From: Capsaspora owczarzaki ATCC 30864
Lineage: Eukaryota; Opisthokonta; Filasterea
Reading direction: 5' to 3'
Assembly: GCF_000151315.2 (NCBI RefSeq)
Contig: NW_011887296.1
Coordinates: forward strand, 1 to 14,189
DNA: 14,189 bases
The first letter of the stretch is position 1. Every line of letters starts with the position of its first letter. Of this stretch, positions 1 through 9,100 are shown piece after piece. The translations under genes were made by a program, and so were the position numbers. The notes under the pieces are model-generated. The model was not told where the DNA came from and made no database searches. It worked only from the letters and a program-made list of their open reading frames with translations.

Positions 1-182
1 TTTGTTTGTTCCGTTGGTTGTCTAAGCGCAGCTAGAACGACTGGTTTCCCCCAGGAACGCTTAACTTCCCTTGTTCGTTTGCTTCTACGCTGTTTTCCTG
101 TTTGCGCATTCTCCATGCATCTTGCGTTCCTTGTCACGCAGTGTCACGATGCTCCCATAGTTCTTTAACGTTTTCATTTTAT
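1..182. other. 3' flank of the LRR gene, no gene seen
   Basis: This stretch follows the LRR gene's stop codon. It holds no open frame with coding character on either strand, no repeat and no RNA gene that I can recognise. It presumably contains the 3' UTR and the cleavage site. Confidence 0.5.
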
Positions 183-183
183 T
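178..183 (-). promoter_or_regulatory. Possible poly(A) signal AATAAA overlapping the LRR gene stop codon
   Basis: On the minus strand the stop codon and the following bases read TGAATAAAATG, so a canonical AATAAA begins on the last base of the stop codon. If used, it implies a 3' UTR of only a few tens of bases. The downstream 180 bases show no strong GU-rich tract. Confidence 0.4.
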
Positions 184-1651
184 CAAACATTTGCTTCTTC
201 ATCGTCCGCTGGCGACTTTACATCGATCCAATCTTCTCTGTCTTCAACTCCGAGCAGAAGCTTTTGTAGCTCCTGCTCTTTTGCAGCGCGTAGTTGTCTT
301 TCGTCAGCGAGCTCCAGCTTTGCGGCTGCGTGCTCCAGCTCCTTCACTGCGATCTCCTGCTCCTTCATCGCGAGCTTCTGCCGTTCGTCAGCGAGCTCTT
401 GATCTTTGGCAGCCAACTCGGAGTGCAATCGCTGATTTACAGTTGCAAGAGTGACGGGACTCTGAGGCACAATGCTTGCGGCGGCGGGAGCGGCATTCAG
501 CGCCGACGTGGCGGGCGACGGCTCTTTCTTGGGTTGGACTCTGTTCAACAATAGTTTCAGCCAATGCATCTAACCGTTGTGTTGTGCATTTTTCTTCGTG
601 CGAATACTCAGAGTCTTACCTCATGTGCTTACAGGTAGTGCCTTTATTGCCCGTTTGTGTCAGTGCATCGACTGCACCTCGGGACAAGAAGTTCCCGTCC
701 AGGCTGTTGTCGGATGATTCATAGCATGAGTCTCGTGACCGTCCGAGCATTTTCCGCAATCAATTCTTACTCAAGCGTCTTCAGTGTCTTGTTCACTTTG
801 AGCGCCTCGACAATCGATGGAACTGCGGCATCGCCTATTTCATTGTGCCACAGACTGTCCGTCCCGTCCCATCAGTGAGCCACTCTTGCTGTCTCTCTCC
901 TGTAGTCACCCACGCGCGCTTTAGTGGCAGTGTCTTACAAGAGCTCAGTCAGCGTTGCGTTCACTTTGAGCGCCTCGGCAATCGCCTGAGCTCCGGCATC
1001 ACCAATCTGACTCCAGCCCAGACTGTCCATCCTCCAGCAGTCAATACTCACAATTGCTTGTGCTGAATCATCCACTCTCATGCATCAGTCAAAGTGAGAT
1101 GACTTACAAGAGCGTAGTCAGCGTTGTGTTCACTTTGAGTGCCTCAGCAATCGCTTGAGCGCCGGCATCGCCAATGTGATTACAGCCGAGACTGCCCATC
1201 CGCTCCACTCTTAGTGCCTTTTGTTGAATAGTCCCCCACTCCTGTATTGCCGTATGACCGAGATGCCTTACTTGAGAAAAGTCAGCCTGGTGTTCACTTT
1301 GAGTGTCTCAGCAATCGCGCGCGCTCCAACTTCGCCAATCTCATTGTGGAGCAGACTGTTCGTACCATCATCCATCGTTGAGCACTCTGAATGCTGTGCT
1401 GGATCACAAGCACAAACAACTTACCTGATCATGGTCACTGTCGTTTTCACTTTGAGTGCCTCAGCAATTGCCAGTGCTTCAGCGTCGCCGAGCTTTCTGC
1501 CAGACAGACTGTTCCTCCACTTCGTCAGTGCACTCCTTGCCACATGCATTGCAGTAAACTCAACTTCTTACATGACATAGTTGGGCTCATTTGTGACTTC
1601 GTCATACAGCTCGCGCTGTGTCTGATTCATATTCGCATACGTCAGCATCAT
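183..1651 (-). CDS. LRR protein (NLRC/RNase-inhibitor type) with C-terminal coiled coil, 8 exons
   Basis: Exons, 5' to 3' on the minus strand: 1651-1572, 1508-1425, 1355-1272, 1191-1108, 1022-939, 854-771, 703-620, 540-183. The joined CDS is 942 nt and encodes 313 residues. Exon 1 gives about 26 residues starting MMLTYANMNQ. Six 28-residue LRRs follow (about 27-194), with consensus LxxNxIGDAGAQAIAEAL then KVNxTLTxL. The tail (195-313) has a Pro/Ala-rich linker, then a Glu/Ala/Lys/Leu-rich coiled coil (about 228-291) and an acidic end. All seven introns (63-85 nt) are phase 2 with GTAAG donors. LRRs of this class bind proteins; the target is unknown. No NACHT, TIR, CARD or kinase domain, signal peptide or membrane segment is seen. 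The start is the first in-frame ATG (ATGATG) giving an unbroken splice to repeat 1. The last intron (619-541) is the least certain junction: its acceptor was chosen because it alone keeps the coiled-coil frame open. Repeat 1 (1508-1425) and the last repeat are the most divergent. Confidence 0.82.
620..1508 (-). repeat. Tandem array of six 84-nt LRR exons
   Basis: Six exons (1508-1425, 1355-1272, 1191-1108, 1022-939, 854-771, 703-620) are each exactly 84 nt, start with one base that completes the previous codon, and are bounded by phase-2 introns. The first five start T-CT(C/G) after an acceptor ending CAG. Most end near CTCTT or CTCAA before GTAAG. The intervening introns have diverged interiors and differ in length (67-85 nt), so the exon is the conserved unit. 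This pattern is expected from serial duplication of an exon with its flanking intron ends. Confidence 0.85.
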
Positions 1652-2370
1652 TCGAAGTGTGGTAAATTAAAACAGCAAAAAACAAAGACTGCCGAACAAC
1701 CTCAAAGCGACCCAATCCTGGTGTGTATTGGCTCGTTCTAGGTCCGTGCTCGGCGTTCATGGTCATGGTTGGTGAGCAACTTTAGTCGAAAAGTGGACGT
1801 GCATTGGTGTTTTGTGTCCCGGCGGACCAGCAACCAATCACATCTCAAAGCAAACAAAGCCAGTATAAGAAAGCATGATTGAAACTTCGGTTAAGATCGT
1901 CCAAAAGCCAATGGAAGGAGATGAGTTTGCAGTCGGAGAGAAGAGCCAATCTAAAACTCGATGCAATCATCAGCAGCGGCGCAATCCCGCTCATCATTTT
2001 CCTCACATAACAAAGTTTGACCGCCAGGAGTGGTCTTGGTTCTCAAGCTGTACCATTGCAAGAGAAAGTCTGCCGAGATCCCATTTCCTCGATACCACAC
2101 TGCATCCAAGACGTGATTGACGAGAATGGTGGCTGTTCTGAATACTAAAGTGGAGCTTGCTTGATTTGGTTGATTCTTTGCGTGACTCGAGTTGAATTTT
2201 TGTGCTTTTTGTGCACACAGTACAAATTGACAGTGTCAACAGCATTCCACATTCATGTTGTTTTACTGTTGAACAAGCATCTCTCTAATCACGCTTTTTC
2301 ACGTTTTACGAGGGCGGCAGAAGTGTGGTGAGCGATAATGACATGCAATCTTGCAGTGCAAGGAGCGGTT
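1652..2370. other. Spacer between the LRR gene and the NTPase-nuclease gene
   Basis: About 720 bases hold the 3' flank of the gene to the right and the 5' region of the LRR gene to the left. CCAAT pentamers occur on the minus strand near 1803-1807 and 1728-1733, roughly 155 and 80 bases upstream of the LRR start codon. No TATA box is clear on that strand. Just before the LRR start codon the minus strand is T-rich (about 1660-1690), which could be a 5' UTR or core promoter. An unexplained minus-strand open frame at 1951-2235 is listed separately. Confidence 0.4.
1951..2235 (-). other. Unexplained open frame without a start codon; possible exon or gene relic
   Basis: From a TGA at 2238-2236 to a TAG at 1953-1951, the minus strand has 94 open codons and no ATG. 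From about 2145 leftward the translation looks like a folded domain: alternating hydrophobic and aromatic residues (TATILVNHV, DAVWYRGNGI, ADFLLQWYSL), then GGQTLL and an acidic, Cys-containing tail ending CIEF. A possible acceptor (CACTTTAG) lies at about 2147. No matching donor is obvious in the upstream gene, whose own frame stops at 2371. It could be a 3'-terminal exon of an alternative transcript, a degraded gene fragment or chance. The hydrophobic spacing is loosely reminiscent of a beta-sandwich such as CUB; I would not assign it. Confidence 0.25.
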
Positions 2371-5300
2371 TCAAGGAACTGTCATCTGGAAGCCTTGAGC
2401 GAATTGCTCCAGGTCGCCGCGGTGCATCACCCACGAAAGCGGCGGCGGATTTGCAATCGTCACTCGAGACGTCAACATGACTCCGACAAGAATCACAGTG
2501 CCTTCTTCCATGACATATTCCTTGGCGAGTTCCTTCCGAGCATTTGTTTCCAGCCTCTCAATCTCGTCTTGGGTGGTGAGACGAGACTTGTGATGCTTTA
2601 CTTGCAGTCCAATGACTGCCGGACGCACTTTGCCGCTGGTCTGCAATCAACATTATGCCAACAACCGTGAGTAAGGACCGAAACCACAAAAGGGCGGTAG
2701 GGTTTGGCAACTTACCTTCTCGACGACTTGAGCATGCATGTAACAGTCAATAGCCGGCTCAATGTGAGTCGCGAGTGAACATTCAGCATTGTTGATCTTT
2801 GTCATGCACTTCATGTCTTTTCTCCAATCGCTCAGTGTCAATCGCAGTTGGAGATCCTCGCATCCCGCACCAAACTTGACGCCAGGTAGCAGCCGACTCA
2901 GTGGTACGTCCATGTGAGCCGGCAGCTGTGGTGCACCGGTCTGGTCTGATGCGTCAAGCTGTTTTGAAGCGTCAAGCTGCTTCGAAACACCAAGCGTTGA
3001 AGCGTCTGCCTGTTTTGAAGCACCAAGCTTCGTTGCAACGCCAAGCTTTGAACTGTCAAGCTGCTTCGAAGCGTCAGCATGATCCAGCAGTGCTTTGGCG
3101 ACAAGTACAATCAATCGCAAGCTGAAAAGGATGCCCACAGTATGCTCCCACGCAACTGCAGTATGATAATAATACGAGAAGTGACGGTCCAGCCAGCGCT
3201 GAAGTCCATCGACAAGGCGGTAGGCCGAGCGCACAGTTTGTTCGAGCGAGTCACATGTCGGTGAGACCTCACCCGAACGCAGATCTGCAAACACTCAACG
3301 AGCGCGTCAACTTGTCGTTTCTCATGTCACAGAAGCAATTCCCCAAATTCTCACCAAGTTTTATCTTGTCGTGCAAATTGAACTGCAACGACCCTCTGCT
3401 GTCTTTCTCGCACGCTGTGGTTTGTCATCAACAAGACCGAAGGAGTCAACACAACAATCAGTCAAATCCAGCATCTTGAAGTGTGACAACCAGCCAACTG
3501 ACCGACGAAGGCACATCCTGTGTTAATCCAAGAGCGAGTTCGGGCATCCAGACTTGAAGGATTGATCGAGAACGCGTCGAACGCACAGAAGTGCACGAGT
3601 TCGATAAACTTGCGGGCATTCAGACAGAGTGTAGCCGCCGCGCCACTTGCCATCACACCAAGAACCTTCTCAATGTGGCATGGTATGCCACCGGAAGGAT
3701 GCAACTGGCCCTCGAGGTTTGCATCCACGCGCTGGGATTCAGGCACCTCCTCCTCATCCACGTTGTATTTGCTTGAAGCAGAGGTTTGAGAGTGGAGCGA
3801 CTCAATCAGGCCAGTGGTGAGGTCATCGGACAAAGTGCCAGCGTAAAGCACAAAGAGTCGCGCTGCGGGGCGCTTAACGGCAGCCTTGAGTGACGCGAGA
3901 GTCTTGTCCAGCAGCCGACGTTGACGTTGAGCGTTGTGCCAGCTCGAACAGCCAAGCAACTGTTGAATTCCGTCAACAGCGATGGCAAGCCACGGCAGTT
4001 GATCATGACTCGTGGGCTGCTGACTGTCGTTACGAGCCGAGTACTCAAACTCTTGGATGAACTGGAGCGTAGCAGCGACCTGGAAGCTGCCAGTTTGTTC
4101 AAAGTTGTCCTGAAAAAACCTCGGGGGAATTTCAAAGTAGGCAGCCAGCAGGCGAGTCGACAGAGCGTGCTCCGGATTGGCTTGCTTGAGAACTGTCCAG
4201 TCGTTTGCAGAGTCGAAACCGGAAGGACCGTCGAAAGAGACGGATAAGCACAACGGATCGTTTTCTCTGTAACGATGAGCTTCCGGGGCAATTTGATGCA
4301 CAAACGCGTCGCACAGACCCGAGTTCCCAGTACCAGGGATTGTGGCAGCAAGAAACGACCGATGCTCAAGTGGATCGGTGTCGTTTGCGAGTGTCTTCAT
4401 CATACGTTTCTTCAGCAGCGCCTCGATGGAGGAGGAGGTTTCCGTCAGTCGTGTGTAGCTGTCCTGCAGAGCAACAACATTAGACAAACGTCACAATTCG
4501 GTCATCTAGCTTGACTAGAAACGTACGTTTTTTGGTTGCTTTCGCTCCGGTGTGATCAGGCCACGGAGCGAATCGCGGATCATGGCTGGCGTGCTTTTCA
4601 GCTCTCCTGTTGTTCCAGCATGCGTTCATGAGCGCACACACACTCACTCACACTCACACACTCTCACACACTCGCCCACTCACTCACTCACTCACTCACT
4701 CACTCACTCACTCACGCCTTGACTCACTCACTCACTCACTCAGACTCATACACGGCTCTCACCTTGCTCTTTGAGCCACTGGTCGGCCCAGCCAATCAAC
4801 CGAAGTGCTTCCCGTTGTCCTTGAAAATCCTTCAACAGAGAGACGAGCGACGGCCACAACACCAGCGCTGTGGTGTCTTTGAACTCGCCAAGCACTTTGC
4901 TGAGTGCCTGGACTTCTTTGCTGGCAGCTTTCTGACTCGATAATTCCTTGAGCAGAAGCCTACAGAGGCTGGGAATCTTCCACTCGTGGTCTGTCGCAGT
5001 CATTCGAGTTGAGTCGAAACAGCTTGCACCAATCTCGTCAAACGACGCTTACTGAATGGCGCTTGAAGAAGCGGGTGTTTCAATTCACGGTACTGCTGTT
5101 GCTCCTCAGCTGTGAGGTGAGCAGGGACCTGTGGACAAAACATGCACTTGTCAGTCTGAGGTGCATACCACCAATCCATCTCAGAAACCACGCGTCTTTG
5201 AACACTGACTTGCACGGGTGCAGCCTGGCTGCTGTGGCTCGCTTGACCAGCACCCTGCTTGAACACCCATCGTCAGCTTCAACCTTCACAACAGAAACTG

Positions 5301-5844
5301 TACATCTTCCACTCACAGAGCTGGCATTGGAGGTGTCCATCGGGGTTGAGGCAATTTTCGTGGCCTTCGCTTCGGCTTGCGACAAGACCGGCACGGGATC
5401 CTGAGCACTTGGCATGGAATTCCACTGCCGGGAATCGCTGTTGGTTGCGTTGTCAACATCTTGCTCAGTCTGTTGAACAACAATTGGTAGAGTTAGAACT
5501 TGCGGTACACAGGCATCGTCACTCGTTCGCGAAGCATAACAAGACTGCAGTGAAAACTCATATGTGCATAGCCACAAAGCCGCGCAGGCGCAACAGGCAT
5601 AGTCGGATGATGATGAAAAGGGAAAACAGCCAAAACACAAAAGAAAGAGGCGGGAACTGCCGAGACGCCAAGACAATCTAAATGAAGCAAGCACACCCAA
5701 CAACCCGTGCCACCGTACTGCGAGCCTGGATTTTTTATTCGTTGCGTTCACCCGAGTATCCAAGGAAGACGAGGTGCGTGTCACCGTCTTTGACTGTGCG
5801 GCCGCTGAAGGTTGACTCGCTTGTAATTTGGACTTTCGCGTCAT
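2371..5844 (-). CDS. Predicted NTPase-nuclease protein, Crinkler/RHS-like, 9 exons
   Basis: Exons 5' to 3': 5844-5752, 5469-5317, 5254-5053, 4990-4763, 4606-4527, 4463-3503, 3414-3355, 3284-2716, 2640-2371. The CDS is 2,616 nt, 871 residues, in frame throughout. Residues 1-110 are Ser/Thr/Ala-rich and probably disordered. About 111-290 is helical with no family I recognise. About 283-465 resembles a P-loop NTPase: TIPGTGNSGL (293-302) sits at Walker A but lacks the lysine, and LAIAVDG (411-417) fits Walker B. A short-unit repeat occupies about 661-705. The C-terminus fits a PD-(D/E)XK nuclease: Asp772 in PAIDCY, then GLQVK with Gln795 and Lys797. Crinkler/RHS-type proteins combine a P-loop ATPase with such a nuclease; the match here is by motif order only. 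The 5844 start is the nearest ATG before a good donor; an in-frame ATG about 45 bases upstream is possible. The 3502 donor (GTCAGT) and the short 60-nt exon are the weakest calls. Confidence 0.7.
2951..3085 (-). repeat. In-frame 18/15-nt minisatellite in the NTPase-nuclease gene
   Basis: Seven to eight imperfect copies of an 18-nt unit (plus strand GCGTCAAGCTGTTTTGAA; some copies are 15 nt) sit inside the 569-nt exon. Every length change is a multiple of three, so the frame is kept. The product is a Lys-Gln-Leu-Asp-Ala-Ser-like repeat at about residues 661-705, a likely flexible linker before the nuclease segment. Confidence 0.8.
4634..4742. repeat. (ACTC)n / (CA)n microsatellite within an intron
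   Basis: A CA-rich start (about 4634-4676) runs into about nine perfect ACTC units (about 4677-4714) and, after a short break, five more (about 4723-4741). It lies wholly within the 156-nt intron 4607-4762 of the NTPase-nuclease gene and explains why that intron is longer than most others. On the transcript it reads GAGU repeats. Confidence 0.9.
5470..5751 (-). other. First intron of the NTPase-nuclease gene, 282 nt, stop-free and in frame
   Basis: The donor is CGG|GTGAAC and the acceptor TTCAACAG|ACT, both phase 0. It is the longest complete intron in the window. Its length is 94 codons, and in the gene's own frame it contains no stop, so retention would insert a hydrophobic, Cys-rich segment. 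The composition (runs of Leu, Phe, Cys, Ser) looks more like translated pyrimidine-rich intron than protein, which is why I removed it. Confidence 0.6.
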
Positions 5845-6106
5845 CGCAAACAAAACGACAATAGACTGAACCGAGACTGGACGCATTTGGAAGCTGACAT
5901 AATTCCTTCTCCTGTAGTGCGGCTCGGTGCAACCACGCGCTTCTCCGTGTTCGGTACGGCAGCTCGTCTTGAACCCGTGGCGACTAACGACGAAGGCGCC
6001 CAAACGCATGCGTGGGCTTTTGCTTGTGACTGCCACTGCTGGTGTTGCACCTTCAGGCAGAATCAAAGCTTTGTTCTTTGACAAACACAAATCGCGTTCA
6101 CACACA

Positions 6107-6187
<81 letters not shown>

Positions 6188-6196
6188 CGATTCAAA
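5845..6196. other. 352-nt spacer between the large gene and the NTPase-nuclease gene
   Basis: The right part is the 3' UTR or flank of the large gene and holds the (CA)n tract. The left part must hold the promoter and 5' UTR of the NTPase-nuclease gene. I see no TATA box on the minus strand; TTCAGTCTATTG at about 5869-5858 could be an initiator but is unremarkable. A minus-strand open frame runs through the whole spacer but is mostly the CA repeat read as Cys-Val. Confidence 0.5.
6111..6185. repeat. (CA)n dinucleotide microsatellite, about 37 uninterrupted units
   Basis: There is perfect CA repetition over 75 bases, with imperfect CA/CG units just before it (about 6099-6110). On the transcribed minus strand it reads (TG)n and starts 11 bases after the stop codon of the large gene. 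Alternating purine-pyrimidine DNA of this length can adopt Z-form. Confidence 0.97.
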
Positions 6197-9100
6197 CTAG
6201 ATGGTTTGCTCGCGACAATGCCTCGTGTAAATCGCAGTAGCGCGGCTGGTAATACTCGGGTTGGCATCGTTGGTCAACGCAACCAACACCTGCTCCACAG
6301 AGGGAATCCAAATCTACCATCCGCCCCAAAGTTAAAAAAAAAACCAAACAATCAAACAATCAACACACTCAATTTTCATGAGTGAGCCAAGTAAACCGAT
6401 GCCAGCACACCTCGAACTCGAACATACCTGCCGACCGAGCAGCGGGTCTTGAAGAGTAAAGATGGACTTCAACACGGCGGTACAGCCGTAAAGGCCGAGG
6501 GCCAATTCTTTTGAAGCCAGACCGAGAAACCTCGATCCTCCTTCCAACTGCTCCAGCTCCTCGGTGGACAGGAAGGTGTTGGTGGCCAGCGCTTCAAACA
6601 GATTAAGCAGAATCGAGATCAGCTCACGCGATGGAGGAACAGGCGAGCCGGCCCGGAACAGGCCTTCGGCGACGAACGTAACAATAGCATTTCGAGCCAT
6701 GTTGTTGCGAGCCGCACAAAACTCGACCAGTCGCTTCCAGAACAGCCGAGCCACGGCAGGATATTGGAGGTGGAGCAAGCCCAGCAGGTTGCTCGCAACG
6801 ACTGGTTGCGGTTGGAGACCAAACCGCTGATTTGTGGTCGGAGGCACCCAGCCGCCGTCCAGCAATGTCACAAGGGTCGACATGACGCCCGTCGTTGGCA
6901 CGGACCGGTCTTCGACCATGTCTTGCAGCAACTGCGCTGTAGCCGTGTGAAAGAGAGCAGTGGATTCTGTTGCACTCAGCGCATTGACGCTTCCCACAAC
7001 AGCGGCCACGGCCTTTCCCGCAGAAAGGGACAAGCTTGGATAGACGTGTGAAATTTTCAGCAGACGTGCAGCAAGACGGTTGGCTGTCGGCAGCCCCTGC
7101 GCCAGGATAAGCAATGACACGACGACCGCAGATAGTTTGTTGACCGTGCCATCCAAGAGCGTTGTGAAAACGGTTGCCCCTAGCCATGCGAAATCAGCAA
7201 CTACCATTGCTGGTGAATCGGACAACCAATCAACCGTGCGGGGCTGAGCAAGCCAGGCGTGAACACGGGATAGCACCGCGGAAGCAATCAAAGCCGCGCT
7301 TGGCGTAAGAGTCGCCAGCGCAATCTTCGGGCCTCCCGTCATTGCTGCAGAGTGCGCTGTGAGGTCGGCCTCCACATTGCATGTAGGGAACTGTGCAAAC
7401 AGCAAAAGTGCCTTCACAGCGTCAAAGCAGCACGCTCGCGGCGGGCCAAACTTGACGTGGCTCAGCTCGATGTACGACATCAAAGATGCAACCAGGGGCT
7501 CAGCCAGTGAGGGTTGTCGACCGACCGCCACTGCTACTGGAGCAAGCGTCAACACGCCGCACAGGACTCGATGCCAAGCGTCCGTTTGCGCCCAATTCTC
7601 CTCGGTGGGCGCAGGAACTTTGCTGAAAAGCTCGCCAATGAACGTTTCAAACAGCGACAGGTCGGCATCGGCCAACGCGTCAAAACCGTACCTGCACGGC
7701 GAACCCCGAAGGTGACAAGCGACCAGCGTGACGTACCGACTGAGAAGGGGCAATGCCTTTTGCACTCGTGTGTCGTCACCATTAACTCTGGCTGCCGATG
7801 TGGTCGACAAATCCTCCTCGATGTAGTCATTGCATTGCAAAAGCACGCGTTCGACCACCCCGAGTACTTTGGTGGAAGTGAATGGCAGTGCCTCGCCCGT
7901 ATTGACAAATTGCACAGCAAGCAGAGTCGTGCACTCAGCTTCAAGCATTTGGCTGTCGAGTTTCTTGCCAAGTCTGCAACGATTGCGAGTCAACACCAAA
8001 ACACCCACACACCAGAAAAAGAAAACAGAGCAACAACACACAAAAACACAACAGTAATGCTCGTGTCAGTCAAAACGGCGCTTCAACTTGCCGATCCGAT
8101 CGCCACAACGAGAGAGATGGACATGATCCCCCGCGCCCCCAACCCCAAGCAGAATCACTCACCTCGCGAGAATAGGCTGCCAGCCGGTTTCATCAAGTCG
8201 GGAGACAAAGAATTGGCTCGAAGTGTACTGGTCCAGAATCTTGTTCAGCATAGCCTTGAACCCAAGCGTCAGGCGAGTTTGTAGCAGACTGTCAACAACG
8301 TGTTCGAGGATCACTGTCAATGCGGTGCGGGCCGGAATGCACGTCACAGACGGTTGAGAATTGTAGCCCCGGGCTTGCTGAAACACTAAACGCAGCAACA
8401 CGGCCACGATTGTTGAAATGATGCTGAAACGAAGCTTGGCCTGCTCTTGGTTGGTGACGGTGCAAAACTCCACCGACAGGAGCCGGACTGCACGCGTGGT
8501 CAGCAGATTGAGCAGTCGGTGAGCTGCGGCCGCCCGTTGGCGCAACGCAGTAATGTGCTCGGCAGACATGGGATTGGCACTGTTGTTGTTGTTGTTGTTG
8601 TTGCCAAAGACAGACGCCTCAATGGTCACGGGTTTGGGGTCGGCATTGGCGTCGTTGACAAACACATTGGAAGTCACGTGCAATTCGTGGAAGCACCACA
8701 GGTCGAGAACACGAAGCGCGATAATGGCCATCTCGTGTTGGGCCTGTGGCGCGTCTGGATCAATAGTTTGGGCGAGCACACGGAGCACCACATTTTCAAA
8801 GTATCTGACTCGCAGGGCTCGAGGCAAGCAGACCAGAGACATGCGCTTAAACTCGCTGGCCAGCTCGAGTGTCTTGGGGTTGTCCGTGGTAAATTCTTTC
8901 CACTGGCCCACGTGAAAGCGCTCCTTGCCAATATTTTCCGGGCTGTGGGAAAGGAGTACGAGCAAACCACGCGGAAGTTCACTCTTCAGATCGAGTGCCT
9001 CGAGCATGCTCCACAGCTGGGCCACCCCCGGTGCAGGGTCGGACGGCGAGCGCTTGGCAAGGAGGCGCAGGGCAGTCTCGAGCACGGCAAATCTGACATC

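Noticed and set aside
764-1510. Regularly spaced near-identical repeats resembling a CRISPR-like array
   Set aside because: The repeats are 84-nt LRR-coding exons with GT-AG boundaries, and the spacers are introns.
183-1651. Annotation of the LRR gene as a full NLR immune receptor
   Set aside because: No NACHT or other nucleotide-binding domain is encoded; only 26 residues precede the repeats.
1834-1911. Plus-strand CCAAT (1834) and TATAAGA (1864) followed by an ATG at 1875 with an 81-codon frame
   Set aside because: The ATG lies only a few bases after the TATA-like element, before any expected transcription start, and the frame has no recognisable content and no splice partners.
3462-3502. 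Continuation of the 961-nt exon to a stop at 3462
   Set aside because: Ending there would strand the downstream 60-nt and 569-nt exons. The GTCAGT donor at 3502, a type also used at 13789 in the large gene, joins them in frame.
4746-5003. An 85-codon minus-strand gene starting at 5003 (MTATDHEW)
   Set aside because: The frame is an internal exon (4990-4763): an acceptor CGACAG sits inside the supposed start region, and both ends splice in frame to neighbours.
5080-6267. 395-codon minus-strand open frame with a Cys-Val repeat
   Set aside because: It runs through the (CA)n tract, a promoter region and the first two introns; only the parts 5844-5752 and 5469-5317 are kept as exons.
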